Source: Clostridia bacterium (lineage in GTDB: Bacteria; Bacillota; Clostridia; Oscillospirales; CAG-272). From it: a DNA stretch of 56,299 bases. The position numbers and the translations under genes are program-made. The stretch is taken from NCBI GenBank assembly GCA_017959065.1, contig JAGDBK010000125.1:1-56299 (forward strand), written 5' to 3'. The notes beneath the pieces are model-generated. The model had not been told where the DNA came from, did no database searches, and saw only the letters and a list, made by a program, of their open reading frames with translations. Of the stretch, positions 33,726 through 42,312 are shown in pieces; position 1 is the stretch's first letter; each line of letters opens with the position of its first letter.

Positions 33726-34799
33726 ATGAAAAAGCTAAAGATAGGCATAATCGGCAACGGTGGAATAAGCGGCATACATGCCAGAGCATACTCAGCAATA
33801 GCGGACAGGGCAGAGATATATGCTCTCTGCGACATAAACAGGGAAAGATCTCTTTCAATGGCAAAAAGGCTCGGCGTTCCGGAAGAGCGTGTATTTACGG
33901 ATGTTCATCAGATGGTTAAGCTCAGCGAGATCGATGCTGTCGACGTGTGTACATGGAACTGCGCTCATGCAGAATGTTCTATCGCAGCTCTTGAAGCCGG
34001 GAAGAACGTGCTCTGCGAGAAACCCATGGCCATGAACGCAGACCAGGCGAAGAAAATGAAGGAAACTGCAGAAAGATGCGGGAAGCACCTTCAGATCGGC
34101 TTCGTGAGACGCTACGGCAACGATATGGAAGTTCTGAAGAATCTGGACAGAGAAGGCTTTTTCGGAGAGATATATTATGCGAAAGTAAACTATACGAGAC
34201 GCAACGGAAGCCCGGGAGGCTGGTATTCAGATGCCGCCCGTTCCGGCGGCGGTCCTCTCATAGACCTCGGAGTGCACGTAATCGACTATTCCAGATATCT
34301 TATGGGTAATCACAGACCCGTATCGGTTTACGGCGTCACATTCGAGAAGCTCGGCAACAGACCGAAGATCAAAAAAGCGGGAGGATATTCTGCGAGTGAC
34401 GCGGGTAAAAGCGACGTATTCAACGTCGAAGATCTTGCGGTCGGAATGATACGCTTCGACAACGGTTCCGTTATTTCCATAGATGCCGCATATTCACTGA
34501 ACCAGCGCGAGGATAAGGGTGACATGGAGTTTTTCGGTACTAGAGGCGGCGCGAAAGTTACTAACAGTGTAGAACTCTTTTCTTCGCAGAGCGGGTACAT
34601 GACAAATACCGTTCTTGACTATCCGACAGATTTTGACTTCAACGGGGCGTTTGCTTCGGAGATAAGACATTTTGTCGACTGTATTACCGTGCCCGGTACT
34701 GAATGCATAGCTCCGGCGGAAGACGGAGTCGTACTTATGCAGATACTGGACGGTCTGTACGAATCCGCACGCACAGGGCATGAGGTGGAGATCAGATAG
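33726..34799 (+). CDS. Gfo/Idh/MocA-family dehydrogenase
   Basis: 357 residues. The N-terminal Rossmann fold has KIGIIGNGGISGIHARAY, the signature LCEKPMAMN follows, and the C-terminal alpha/beta domain has the putative catalytic stretch GGGPLIDLGVHVIDYSRYLMG with a conserved Asp and His. These NAD(P)-dependent enzymes oxidise or reduce hydroxyl groups of sugars, inositols or sugar acids. GGGAGG precedes the ATG at 33726 with suitable spacing. It sits between the two TIM-barrel genes, which suggests an oxidation-isomerisation(-reduction) sequence ahead of the L-xylulose steps. Confidence 0.88.
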   Translation: MKKLKIGIIGNGGISGIHARAYSAIADRAEIYALCDINRERSLSMAKRLGVPEERVFTDVHQMVKLSEIDAVDVCTWNCAHAECSIAALEAGKNVLCEKPMAMNADQAKKMKETAERCGKHLQIGFVRRYGNDMEVLKNLDREGFFGEIYYAKVNYTRRNGSPGGWYSDAARSGGGPLIDLGVHVIDYSRYLMGNHRPVSVYGVTFEKLGNRPKIKKAGGYSASDAGKSDVFNVEDLAVGMIRFDNGSVISIDAAYSLNQREDKGDMEFFGTRGGAKVTNSVELFSSQSGYMTNTVLDYPTDFDFNGAFASEIRHFVDCITVPGTECIAPAEDGVVLMQILDGLYESARTGHEVEIR

Positions 34800-34842
34800 T
34801 ATCATCCGGGGAAAAGCCTGCATGGGGGGGGAAGCGGAAAAA

Positions 34843-35697
34843 ATGAAGACCTCGGTCAATACCTACAGCTTTTCAAGGGTACAAGGCAAAGACGGACAGA
34901 GGATCTCGCTGACAGAGATGGTGGCGACTGCAAAAGATATCGGTTTTGACGCCATTGAGTTTTCAGGCGGGCTGGAAGTGCCCGGCTGGTTCAAAGGCGG
35001 AAGGGAAGAGTTCGGGAGGTATATGGCCGGCGTTTGCCGCGAAAACGGACTGGAAGTGGCAGCTTATCTGGTCGGCGCGGACCTTCTGTCTCCCGGGATA
35101 GTCGATAAACTGAAGAGAGAAGCGGAAACAGCGGCATCCCTCGGTGCAAAGACTATGAGGCACGATATAGCCGGCAATGCTCCGGAAGGCAGGACCTATT
35201 ATGATCTGATCCCCTTTTTTGCCGAAAAGATAAATGAAGTGACAGAATATGCAAAAACTCTTGGCGTGAGGACCTGTACGGAAAACCACGGATACTTCTC
35301 TCAGGATTCCGACAGGGTCGTTTCACTGTGCAAAGCGGTCGGAAACAGTAATTTCGGGCTGCTGGTCGATTTCGGAAACTTTATGTGCGCGGATCAGATC
35401 TCAGTGAACGCGGTAAGAGAAGCGGCTCCTTATGCAGTTCATGTCCATGCGAAAGACTTCAAGTATGTGTCAAAAGAAGAGTCTGAGACTGCCCCTCCGG
35501 GGTATTTCAATACCCGGGGCGGAAATCATCTGATGGGATGCGCGCTCGGGGAAGGAGTCGTCGATGTCGCCGCCTGCATTGAAATAATGAAGGACGCGGG
35601 ATACGACGGTTATATGACCGTCGAGTTCGAAGGCCCGTTCGGCGACCCGCTCTCAGAGATCGGCAAAGGGCTGTCATTCCTGAAAAAGTGCATCTGA
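34843..35697 (+). CDS. TIM-barrel sugar isomerase/epimerase, cluster gene 2
   Basis: 284 residues, also of the xylose-isomerase-like superfamily but clearly different from cluster gene 1: KTSVNTYSFSRVQGKDGQRI at the start, MRHDIAGNAPEG, RTCTENHGYFSQ (Glu), LLVDFGNFM (Asp), VHVHAKDFKYV (His) and MTVEFEGPFGD (Glu). The fold and the four metal-ligand positions point to a divalent-metal-dependent epimerase or isomerase. It begins after GGGGGG (about 12 bases upstream), 43 bp downstream of the dehydrogenase. Having two such enzymes in one operon suggests two consecutive carbonyl-shifting steps. No substrate is assigned. Confidence 0.75.
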   Translation: MKTSVNTYSFSRVQGKDGQRISLTEMVATAKDIGFDAIEFSGGLEVPGWFKGGREEFGRYMAGVCRENGLEVAAYLVGADLLSPGIVDKLKREAETAASLGAKTMRHDIAGNAPEGRTYYDLIPFFAEKINEVTEYAKTLGVRTCTENHGYFSQDSDRVVSLCKAVGNSNFGLLVDFGNFMCADQISVNAVREAAPYAVHVHAKDFKYVSKEESETAPPGYFNTRGGNHLMGCALGEGVVDVAACIEIMKDAGYDGYMTVEFEGPFGDPLSEIGKGLSFLKKCI

Positions 35698-35756
35698 ATG
35701 CCAGATTAAAAAACGGTCTGTATTGCTGTTTGCGGTTATTCTGGACCTTATTGTGA

Positions 35757-35762
35757 TATAAT
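35757..35762 (+). promoter_or_regulatory. Extended -10 promoter before arsR
   Basis: TATAAT (35757-35762) preceded by TG with one intervening base; the -35 region is weak. It would give the arsR-ulaE-kinase-araD block its own transcript. Confidence 0.5.
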
Positions 35763-35798
35763 TGTTCTGTGAAAAAAGAATTGGAGGTATGGGTTATA

Positions 35799-36227
35799 AT
35801 GCCGTCGCTTCCTCACAATCACGGAGAAAATGAGATAGTACTTTTCACTCTGTCTAATGACAACGGGAATTTCTCATATCTGGCAGATGTTTTCAGACAG
35901 CTCTGTGATGAAAACAGGATACGCCTGTTCTGGATCCTTTGTCATTGCGAAGAATGCGTTATCAACCTTTCCGCTCTTATGAAAATGAGCAGTCCTGCCG
36001 TTTCGCATCATCTTAAAATGCTGAAATCATCGGGTCTGGTCGTGAGCAGAAGAGAGGGGAAAGAAGTATACTATACCGTAGCGCGCACTGAAGAGGCCAT
36101 GGAACTGCATAAAGCAGTCGAATCGCTCGCGTTCCTGAAGTGTCCGGGAGCGATTAAGGAGCATGATGACGCGTCTATCGGAGAAAATCCGTGCGAGGAG
36201 GATGATCATAAATGGGATACAAATTAG
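35799..36227 (+). CDS. ArsR/SmtB-family metalloregulator
   Basis: 142 residues. A His-containing N-terminus (MPSLPHNHGEN) leads to the winged-helix core with CDENRIRLFWILCHCEECVINL and the recognition helix SSPAVSHHLKMLKSSG; the C-terminal tail has Cys, His and acidic residues (KCPGAIKEHDD, NPCEEDDHK). The Cys pair around CHCEEC in the alpha-3 region recalls CadC-type sensors that release DNA when Cd, Zn or Pb binds. GGAGGT lies 10 bases before the ATG. It overlaps the next sugar gene by 16 bp although metal export genes are 3 kb away, so its target is probably the operator at 32493-32514. Confidence 0.85.
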   Translation: MPSLPHNHGENEIVLFTLSNDNGNFSYLADVFRQLCDENRIRLFWILCHCEECVINLSALMKMSSPAVSHHLKMLKSSGLVVSRREGKEVYYTVARTEEAMELHKAVESLAFLKCPGAIKEHDDASIGENPCEEDDHKWDTN

Positions 36228-37051
36228 GGATATATGAAAAAGCGATGCCCGGGGAACTGTCCTGGAAAGAAAAGCTGAAATGCGCGAAAGATGCGGGGTT
36301 TGACTTTGTCGAGATAAGCATCGATGAGAGTGATTCCAAGCTTGAAAGGCTCGAGTCCGCTGAGAAGTACAGCAGGGAACTGTTCAAAGCGTCTGAATAC
36401 GCAGGACTGTCTGTCGGGTCCATGTGTCTGAGCGGACACAGAAGATTTCCTCTCGGGAGCAGCAATCCGGAGATCGAAAAGCGGTCACTTGACATAATGG
36501 AAAAAGCCATAGTATTCGCCTCGGAATGCGGGATAAGGATAATCCAGCTTGCAGGATATGACGTATACTATGACGAAAAATCCTCTCCTGAGACCAGAGA
36601 AAGATTTATCAAAAATCTCAGGAAGAGTTCACTTATGGCATCCGAATACGGGGTGATGCTGGCGCTCGAGACTATGGAGAATGATTTCTGCAATACCGCT
36701 TCAAAAGCGCTGGAATTCGTCAAGGCAGTGGATTCGCCCTGGCTGAAGATATATCCCGACATAGGAAACATTTATAACGGTACGGATGATCCGCAGGGTG
36801 ATATTAAGGCCTGTGCGGGCAACATAGTCGCGGCGCATCTTAAAGAGACAAAGCCCGGCGTTTTCAGGGATCTGTTCTATGGCGAGGGACGTGTGGACTT
36901 CGGTGAATCGGTGAAAACCCTGTTCTCCATCGGAGTAAGGAGGTTCAATGCGGAATTCTGGTATAAAGGTGAAAAGGACTGGGATGAACGCTTGAGCAAG
37001 GCTAGCCGATTCCTGAGAAAATATCTTGATACGGAGGATGACAGGATATGA
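36212..37051 (+). CDS. ulaE: L-ribulose-5-phosphate 3-epimerase, UlaE-like
   Basis: 279 residues, the usual length of UlaE/SgaU/SgbU. The family pattern is clear: LGIYEKAMPGELSWKEKL at the start, SMCLSGHRRFPLGS, IIQLAGYDVYYD, MLALETMENDF (Glu), KIYPDIGNIYN (Asp), AAHLKETKPGVFRD (His), and FNAEFWYKGE (Glu). The enzyme interconverts L-xylulose-5-phosphate and L-ribulose-5-phosphate in L-ascorbate, L-lyxose and L-xylulose breakdown. It overlaps arsR upstream and the kinase downstream (4 bp), so it is co-translated with both. No ascorbate PTS or lactonase gene is present here. Confidence 0.88.
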   Translation: MGYKLGIYEKAMPGELSWKEKLKCAKDAGFDFVEISIDESDSKLERLESAEKYSRELFKASEYAGLSVGSMCLSGHRRFPLGSSNPEIEKRSLDIMEKAIVFASECGIRIIQLAGYDVYYDEKSSPETRERFIKNLRKSSLMASEYGVMLALETMENDFCNTASKALEFVKAVDSPWLKIYPDIGNIYNGTDDPQGDIKACAGNIVAAHLKETKPGVFRDLFYGEGRVDFGESVKTLFSIGVRRFNAEFWYKGEKDWDERLSKASRFLRKYLDTEDDRI

Positions 37052-38532
37052 GCAAGTATGTATGCGGAATAGATAACGGCGGAACTGCAGTAAAGTGCGC
37101 CCTGTTTGATCTTGACGGAAACGAAATCGCGGTCGCGTCCGCGCCCACTCCGCTCGTAATACCGAGCCCGGGGTTCGAGGAGAGGGACATGGATGTCCTT
37201 TGGAAAGCCAATGCAGACGTGATAAGAAGATGCCTGGAGAAAGCCGGAATAACAGGGAACGAGATCATAGGCATAGGATGCACTGGCCACGGCAAGGGCC
37301 TTTATCTGACAGACAAGAACGGGAAACCTCTTAGAAACGCCATCGCTTCGACTGACAGCCGGGCTGTCGGTTACATAAAGGAATGGGCATCGAACGGGAC
37401 GCTGGATAAAATGGCGGATCTTACGCTGCACAAGCCCATTGCCTGCCAGCCGATCACTCTGCTTGCATGGCTGAGGGATAATGAGCCGGAGAATTATGCG
37501 AAGGTAGGCTGGATATTCGAAGCAAAGGACTACATCCGTTTCCGTCTCACAGGGAAAGCATTGGCTGAGATGACGGATTATTCCGGAAGCGGAATGATGA
37601 ATCTCCGGACACAGAAGTTCGACAGAAGGATTTTCGAACTTGCGGGCGTGGAAGAAATGTTTGAATGCCTTCCCGAGCTCTGCAATTCTTCGGACAACTG
37701 CGGTTTCGTCACGTCAGACGTCGCAAAAGAGACTGGACTTGCAGAGGGAACGCCTGTAAGCGGCGGTATGTTCGATATCGACGCGTGCGCAATTGCCGCA
37801 GGCGTGACGGACGGAAGCGACATATGTATGGTCACGGGAACCTGGAGCATTAACGAGTATATCTCCGACGCACCGGTGATCTGCGGTACGAACAAGAACT
37901 CGATGTACTGCATCCCGGGCAAGTATCTGATTGAGGAGAGCAGTGCCACTTCAGCCGGGAACCTTGAATGGTTCGTGTCTGTGATGATGGGTAAAGAAGT
38001 CGAAGAAGCCCAAAACGGCGGCAGGCCGGTTTATGCTGTCATGGATGAAATGGTGGCGTCCACTCAGCCGGATGAATGTGAAGCGGTTTTTGTACCCTTC
38101 CTTTACGGAACGAATTCCGAGTCAAGATCGCATGCGGTGATTGAGGGACTGGATTTCTCGGTAAGCAGGGCCCAACTGCTGAGAGCCGTATTTGAGGGAG
38201 TAGCGTTTTCACATTATGATCATTTTCTTCGTCTAATCGGTAACCGTCCTGTCCCGTCGGCAATACGTATGGTCGGAGGAGCCGCACGATCCGTGGTATG
38301 GTCGCAGATGTTTGCGGATGTTTGCGGATGCCCCGTCAGAACTGTGGCCGCAAAAGAACCCGGCGCATTTGGCGCGGCCATGTCAGCCGCCGTTGCTTCA
38401 GGATATTATTCGGATTACGTGGAGGCAGCCGGGAAAATGGTCAAGTTCAGGAAGGAGATCTGCCCCGACCTGAATCTTCACGAGAAGTACCTGGTAAAAT
38501 TTGAAAAATACAAAGCTGTCGCCGGAGTGTGA
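37048..38532 (+). CDS. lyxK: FGGY carbohydrate kinase, probably L-xylulose kinase
   Basis: 494 residues of the FGGY kinase family. YVCGIDNGGTAVKCALFDLDG is the first phosphate-binding strand, GFEERDMDVLWKANADV and GHGKGLYLTD follow, and MVGGAARSVVWSQMFADV with AFGAAMSAAVASG form the C-terminal FGGY region. The closest match in pattern is LyxK (L-xylulose kinase). Its position directly after UlaE and before AraD/UlaF supports phosphorylation of L-xylulose to L-xylulose-5-phosphate, but FGGY specificity cannot be settled from sequence alone. It overlaps ulaE by 4 bp (ATGA). Confidence 0.82.
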   Translation: MSKYVCGIDNGGTAVKCALFDLDGNEIAVASAPTPLVIPSPGFEERDMDVLWKANADVIRRCLEKAGITGNEIIGIGCTGHGKGLYLTDKNGKPLRNAIASTDSRAVGYIKEWASNGTLDKMADLTLHKPIACQPITLLAWLRDNEPENYAKVGWIFEAKDYIRFRLTGKALAEMTDYSGSGMMNLRTQKFDRRIFELAGVEEMFECLPELCNSSDNCGFVTSDVAKETGLAEGTPVSGGMFDIDACAIAAGVTDGSDICMVTGTWSINEYISDAPVICGTNKNSMYCIPGKYLIEESSATSAGNLEWFVSVMMGKEVEEAQNGGRPVYAVMDEMVASTQPDECEAVFVPFLYGTNSESRSHAVIEGLDFSVSRAQLLRAVFEGVAFSHYDHFLRLIGNRPVPSAIRMVGGAARSVVWSQMFADVCGCPVRTVAAKEPGAFGAAMSAAVASGYYSDYVEAAGKMVKFRKEICPDLNLHEKYLVKFEKYKAVAGV

Positions 38533-38579
38533 CAAGCGGGTAATAATTCGGCACAATATGTGCCTGATTGGAGGATCTT

Positions 38580-39272
38580 ATGCTTGAACTGCTGAGACAG
38601 AAGGTGTGCGAAGCCAACTGCAGCCTTCCCAAACACGGCCTGGTGACTTTTACCTGGGGCAATGTCAGCGCCATTGACAGGGAAAAGGGACTTGTCGTGA
38701 TAAAACCGTCCGGAGTAGCTTATGAAAAGCTTACGCCGGAGAATATGGTCATTACCGACCTGGCCGGTAATATTGTTGAGGGCGACCTTAGACCTTCATC
38801 AGATCTTCCGACTCATCTGGAACTGTACAAAGCGTTTGAAGGGATCGGGGGCATAGTGCATACTCATTCAAGGTATGCGACGGCATGGGCACAATCAGGA
38901 CGAAGCATCCCGGCGTACGGGACGACTCATGCGGATTATTTTTACGGGCCTGTACCCTGTACGCGTCCAATGACCGGAGAGGAGATCCTGGGAGGAAGTT
39001 ACGAGAAGGAGACCGGGACAGTAATCATTGACGCTTTCAGAGAAAGGAATCCCAAGGAAGTTCCAGGTGCGCTTGTGTATTCGCACGGGCCTTTCTCATG
39101 GGGCAAGGATGCAGATGAGGCGGTATATCACGCAGTGGTGATCGAGGAGATAGCCGCGATGGCTCTGATTACCGAACAGCTGGGAAGGGATGTCCCGATG
39201 CAGGATGAACTGATGGAAGTACATTATCAGAGAAAGCACGGCAAAAATGCATACTACGGACAGGTAAAATAG
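38580..39272 (+). CDS. araD: L-ribulose-5-phosphate 4-epimerase, AraD/UlaF-like
   Basis: 230 residues, a class II aldolase-like epimerase. The zinc ligands H94 and H96 ([14 protein letters not shown]), H at [10 protein letters not shown], substrate residues in [11 protein letters not shown] and the proton-relay D119 (THADYFYG) are all in place. It converts L-ribulose-5-phosphate to D-xylulose-5-phosphate, the exit to the pentose phosphate or phosphoketolase pathway. GGAGGA stands 5-6 bases before the ATG at 38580; the TTG at 38568 is part of that site. It is the last gene of the sugar cluster and is followed by a strong terminator. Confidence 0.93.
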   Translation: MLELLRQKVCEANCSLPKHGLVTFTWGNVSAIDREKGLVVIKPSGVAYEKLTPENMVITDLAGNIVEGDLRPSSDLPTHLELYKAFEGIGGIVHTHSRYATAWAQSGRSIPAYGTTHADYFYGPVPCTRPMTGEEILGGSYEKETGTVIIDAFRERNPKEVPGALVYSHGPFSWGKDADEAVYHAVVIEEIAAMALITEQLGRDVPMQDELMEVHYQRKHGKNAYYGQVK

Positions 39273-39286
39273 GATTGTTTCACAGG

Positions 39287-39314
39287 GAAGAGGCGTAAGC
39301 CTCTTCTTTTTTTT
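39287..39314 (+). terminator. Terminator of the sugar cluster
   Basis: GAAGAGGC (39287-39294) and GCCTCTTC (39299-39306) with a GTAA loop, followed by TTTTTTTT. Confidence 0.9.
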
Positions 39315-39344
39315 GAAAAAAAAGCGGCCGAATCGTTCGGCCGC
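39315..39344 (-). terminator. Terminator of asnS-aminotransferase
   Basis: Minus strand stem GCGGCCGAA/TTCGGCCGC (39344-39324) followed by a run of T (39323-39315). It stands back-to-back with the sugar cluster terminator. Confidence 0.88.
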
Positions 39345-39357
39345 GGACATTTTTATC

Positions 39358-40638
39358 CTATTTTTGGAGCAGTCCCTCAAGTGCGCAGATCCTGACGCAG
39401 AGAGTAAGCACTTCAGATGCTTTCTTAACGTCGGAAAGAGGCGGGAAGGTCGGAGCTATTCTCAGGTTTCTGTCATGAGGGTCTTTTCCGTAAGGGAAAG
39501 AGGCTCCGGCGTTTGTCAGCGTGACTCCGGCTTCGCGTGCAAGTTCCCAGGCACGTTTTGCGGATCCGGTAGTGATGTCCAGACTGATGAAATATCCGCC
39601 TTTGGGATTTGTCCATCTGGCTATCCCGGTATCTCCGAGATCATTTTCAAGAGCAGAGATGACAGCTTCAAATTTCGGACGGATAATCTCAGCGTGATGG
39701 CGCATGTGGCGCAGCACACCGTTCGCGTTCTGAAAGTACTTGACATGTCTCAGCTGGTTGATCTTGTCATGTCCTATAGTCTGCACGGAGATGATCTTTC
39801 TGATCTGGGCAAGGTTTTTCTCGGAGGCTGCGGTGATGGCTACTCCCGAGCCCGGGAATGTGATCTTGGACGTAGATGCGAAATAAAGGATGTTGTCCAC
39901 TGTCCCGTATTCATCTGCTAGATCGAATATGTTTGCCAGTTTGATCTTGTTGTCTGTGAGATCGTGAACCGCGTAGGCGTTGTCCCAGAAGATCCGGAAA
40001 TCCGGAGCCGCGGGCTTCATGGCAGCGAACCTTCTAACAGTCTCGTCGGAGTATACAGTTCCGGTCGGGTTAGAGTATTTCGGCACGCACCAGATCCCCT
40101 TTACCGACGGATCGTTGCATACAAGGTTCTCTACCTCGTCCATGTCCGGACCGTCCGGACCGAGCTCCAGGGATATCATCTCTATTCCGAAACTTTCGCA
40201 AATAGCGAAATGCCTGTCGTATCCGGGAGTGAGGCAAATGAACTTTATATTCCCCTGCCTGCTCCACGGGATGTTTCCTTCTCCCATCCCGTATATCATC
40301 GCGCGGGATATCGCATCATACATCATATTGAGGCTGGAATTGCCGCCTATGAAGATCCTGGACGGTGCGATTCCGAGAAGTTCGGAAAAAAGTGCTTTGG
40401 CTTCGGGAATACCGTCCAGATTGCCGTAGTTTCTGCAGTCCAGACCGCTCTTGGAAAAGCAGTCGGCACCCTGTGAAATGACGCCAAGCATACCCGTCGT
40501 AATGTCAAGCTGATCCTTTCCCGGTTTGCCGCGTGAAAGATCCAGCGATATCCCCTGACTCTTGATATCCTTGTATTTTTCAAGCAGCAGGGCTAATTCC
40601 GCCTTTTTTTCGGCGTCGCTCATCTGATTATAATTCAT
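39358..40638 (-). CDS. Fold-type I aminotransferase (Asp aminotransferase, MocR-like subgroup)
   Basis: 426 residues. The pattern matches the long PF12897-type aspartate aminotransferases: SLDLSRGKPGKDQLDIT near the N-terminus, IFIGGNSSLNMMYDAI, CVPKYSNPTGTVYS, FWDNAYAVHDL and the PLP lysine K258 (FASTSKITFPGSG). It probably transfers amino groups between aspartate (or another dicarboxylic amino acid) and 2-oxoglutarate. The ATG at 40638 follows asnS after 29 bp on the same strand; aspartate or asparagine supply for AsnRS is a natural link. The start could also be the next ATG at 40623. Confidence 0.85.
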   Translation of the reverse strand: MNYNQMSDAEKKAELALLLEKYKDIKSQGISLDLSRGKPGKDQLDITTGMLGVISQGADCFSKSGLDCRNYGNLDGIPEAKALFSELLGIAPSRIFIGGNSSLNMMYDAISRAMIYGMGEGNIPWSRQGNIKFICLTPGYDRHFAICESFGIEMISLELGPDGPDMDEVENLVCNDPSVKGIWCVPKYSNPTGTVYSDETVRRFAAMKPAAPDFRIFWDNAYAVHDLTDNKIKLANIFDLADEYGTVDNILYFASTSKITFPGSGVAITAASEKNLAQIRKIISVQTIGHDKINQLRHVKYFQNANGVLRHMRHHAEIIRPKFEAVISALENDLGDTGIARWTNPKGGYFISLDITTGSAKRAWELAREAGVTLTNAGASFPYGKDPHDRNLRIAPTFPPLSDVKKASEVLTLCVRICALEGLLQK

Positions 40639-40667
40639 TGTTTCAGGAAAACTCTCCGTTTTGTTTT

Positions 40668-42062
40668 TCAGAATTCGGCACTGCCTGTTGTGCGCGGATA
40701 TGCGCAAACGTCCCTGATGTTCGCAATTCCCGTAACGTACATGATGAGTCTCTCAAACCCGAGTCCGAAACCGGCATGGCGAGTACTTCCGTATTTGCGG
40801 AGATCAGCATACCACCAGTAATCCGCAGGATCAAGACCGAATCTGTGCATTGCTTCTTCGAGCCTGTCTATGCGCTCCTCACGCTGGCTTCCGCCGATTA
40901 GCTCTCCGACCCCGGGAACCAGCATATCCATCGCGGCAACAGTCTTCCCGTCATCGTTCTGACGCATGTAGAATGCCTTGATCTCGCGTGGATAGTCTGT
41001 TACAAAGACGGGCCGGCCGAATATCTTTTCGGTGATGTACCTTTCGTGCTCGGTCTGAAGATCGATTCCCCATTTGACCGGGTAATCGAACTGCTGACCG
41101 CTCTTTTCCAGAAGATCAATGGCTTCGGTGTATGTCACGTGCCCGAATTTTTCTCCTACCAGGTTGTTCAGCCTGTCAAGAAGAGTGGTGTCCACGAATT
41201 TGTTGAAGAACTCCAGTTCTTTCGGACATTTTTCCATGATCGTCCTTACAACGGACTTCATCATATCCTCGGACAGTTCCATATCGTCATCGAGGTCAGC
41301 AAAAGCGATCTCGGGCTCAACCATCCAGAATTCCGCGGCGTGTCTGGCGGTGTTGGATTTCTCTGCTCTGAAAGTGGGTCCGAAAGTATATGTCTTGCCG
41401 AATGCCATCGCAAATGTCTCAGCGGATAGCTGTCCGGAAACGGTAAGGTTGGCGGAACGGCCGAAGAAATCCTTCGAATAGTCTACTTTGCCGTGCTCAT
41501 CTTTGGGAAGGTTGTCGAGGTCAAGGGAGGTGACCCTGAACATTTCTCCGGCGCCTTCGCAGTCCGATGCGGTAATGATCGGAGTCTGGGCGTATACGAA
41601 TCCCTGTTCGTTGAAGTACTTGTGAATTGCCCATGCAGCAACTGAACGAACACGGAATACAGCGGAAAACATGTTAGTTCTGGGACGAAGATGTGCTATC
41701 TCACGCAGGAACTCTACGCTGTGACGCTTCTTCTGCAGGGGGTAATCGGGAGTGGAGGGACCTTCTACGCTGATTTCGTCCGCGTGAAGTTCAAGAGGCT
41801 GTTTTGCCTCGGGAGTAAGGACGACTTTCCCTTTTATTACAAGCGCGCATCCGACGTTCTGATGCGCAATTTCGTCATAGTTCGATAGTTTTGATGATTC
41901 AAAAACGATCTGAAGTGAGGTAAAAGCGCTGCCGTCGTTCAGTTCGATGAATCCGAACGCGTTGCTTGCGCGTATCGTTCTAGCCCATCCGGCTACCACT
42001 GTCTCTTTGCCCTCATACAATTCCGGGGAAGTAAATATTTCCTTTACGGTAATTCGTTTCAT
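40668..42062 (-). CDS. asnS: Asparaginyl-tRNA synthetase
   Basis: 464 residues, a class IIb synthetase: OB-fold anticodon-binding domain (1-120; [22 protein letters not shown]), then the catalytic core with motif 2 ([19 protein letters not shown]) and motif 3 ([13 protein letters not shown]). The stretch [17 protein letters not shown] is typical of AsnRS as opposed to AspRS. It charges tRNA-Asn with asparagine. The promoter gives a leader of only about 75 nt, too short for a T-box. It is followed by the aminotransferase gene. Confidence 0.96.
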   Translation of the reverse strand: MKRITVKEIFTSPELYEGKETVVAGWARTIRASNAFGFIELNDGSAFTSLQIVFESSKLSNYDEIAHQNVGCALVIKGKVVLTPEAKQPLELHADEISVEGPSTPDYPLQKKRHSVEFLREIAHLRPRTNMFSAVFRVRSVAAWAIHKYFNEQGFVYAQTPIITASDCEGAGEMFRVTSLDLDNLPKDEHGKVDYSKDFFGRSANLTVSGQLSAETFAMAFGKTYTFGPTFRAEKSNTARHAAEFWMVEPEIAFADLDDDMELSEDMMKSVVRTIMEKCPKELEFFNKFVDTTLLDRLNNLVGEKFGHVTYTEAIDLLEKSGQQFDYPVKWGIDLQTEHERYITEKIFGRPVFVTDYPREIKAFYMRQNDDGKTVAAMDMLVPGVGELIGGSQREERIDRLEEAMHRFGLDPADYWWYADLRKYGSTRHAGFGLGFERLIMYVTGIANIRDVCAYPRTTGSAEF

Positions 42063-42090
42063 AATGAAAAAGACCTTTCATCTTTTGTAA

Positions 42091-42143
42091 AAATGCAATT
42101 TATGTGATTGAAAAATGCAAAATACAATCTGGATGGATTGTAT
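42091..42143 (-). promoter_or_regulatory. asnS leader: palindrome and direct repeats
   Basis: ATACAATC (42122-42129) and GATTGTAT (42136-42143) form a perfect inverted repeat overlapping the -10 box and transcription start. On the plus-strand reading, AAAAATGCAA occurs twice (near 42091 and 42111, spaced about 21 bp) and again near 42293 in the same gap. An operator arrangement is possible. Confidence 0.4.
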
Positions 42144-42170
42144 TATATATCAGCTTCGGTAAAAAAGCAA
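42142..42170 (-). promoter_or_regulatory. Promoter of asnS
   Basis: Minus strand TTGCTT (42170-42165), 17-bp spacer, TATAAT (42147-42142). Confidence 0.72.
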
Positions 42171-42312
42171 TAGTATCTTAGTGTTATTGCACCGGCCGAA
42201 TCAGAAGCAAGGCCGCCGGGAAGATGCGCACCCCGCATCCGCCCGGCGGACACATTTATAACGGATCAGCTAAACAACAAGTTTTTTTGAAAAAAATGCA
42301 AAATCCGCAGGA

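Noticed and set aside
38300..38335. Short tandem repeat GATGTTTGCG in the FGGY kinase gene
   Set aside because: Two copies only, in frame and explained by the protein sequence MFADVCGCP; not a repeat array.
42063..42312. T-box riboswitch for asnS
   Set aside because: The promoter leaves only about 75 nt of leader, without an AGGGTGG box or specifier loop.
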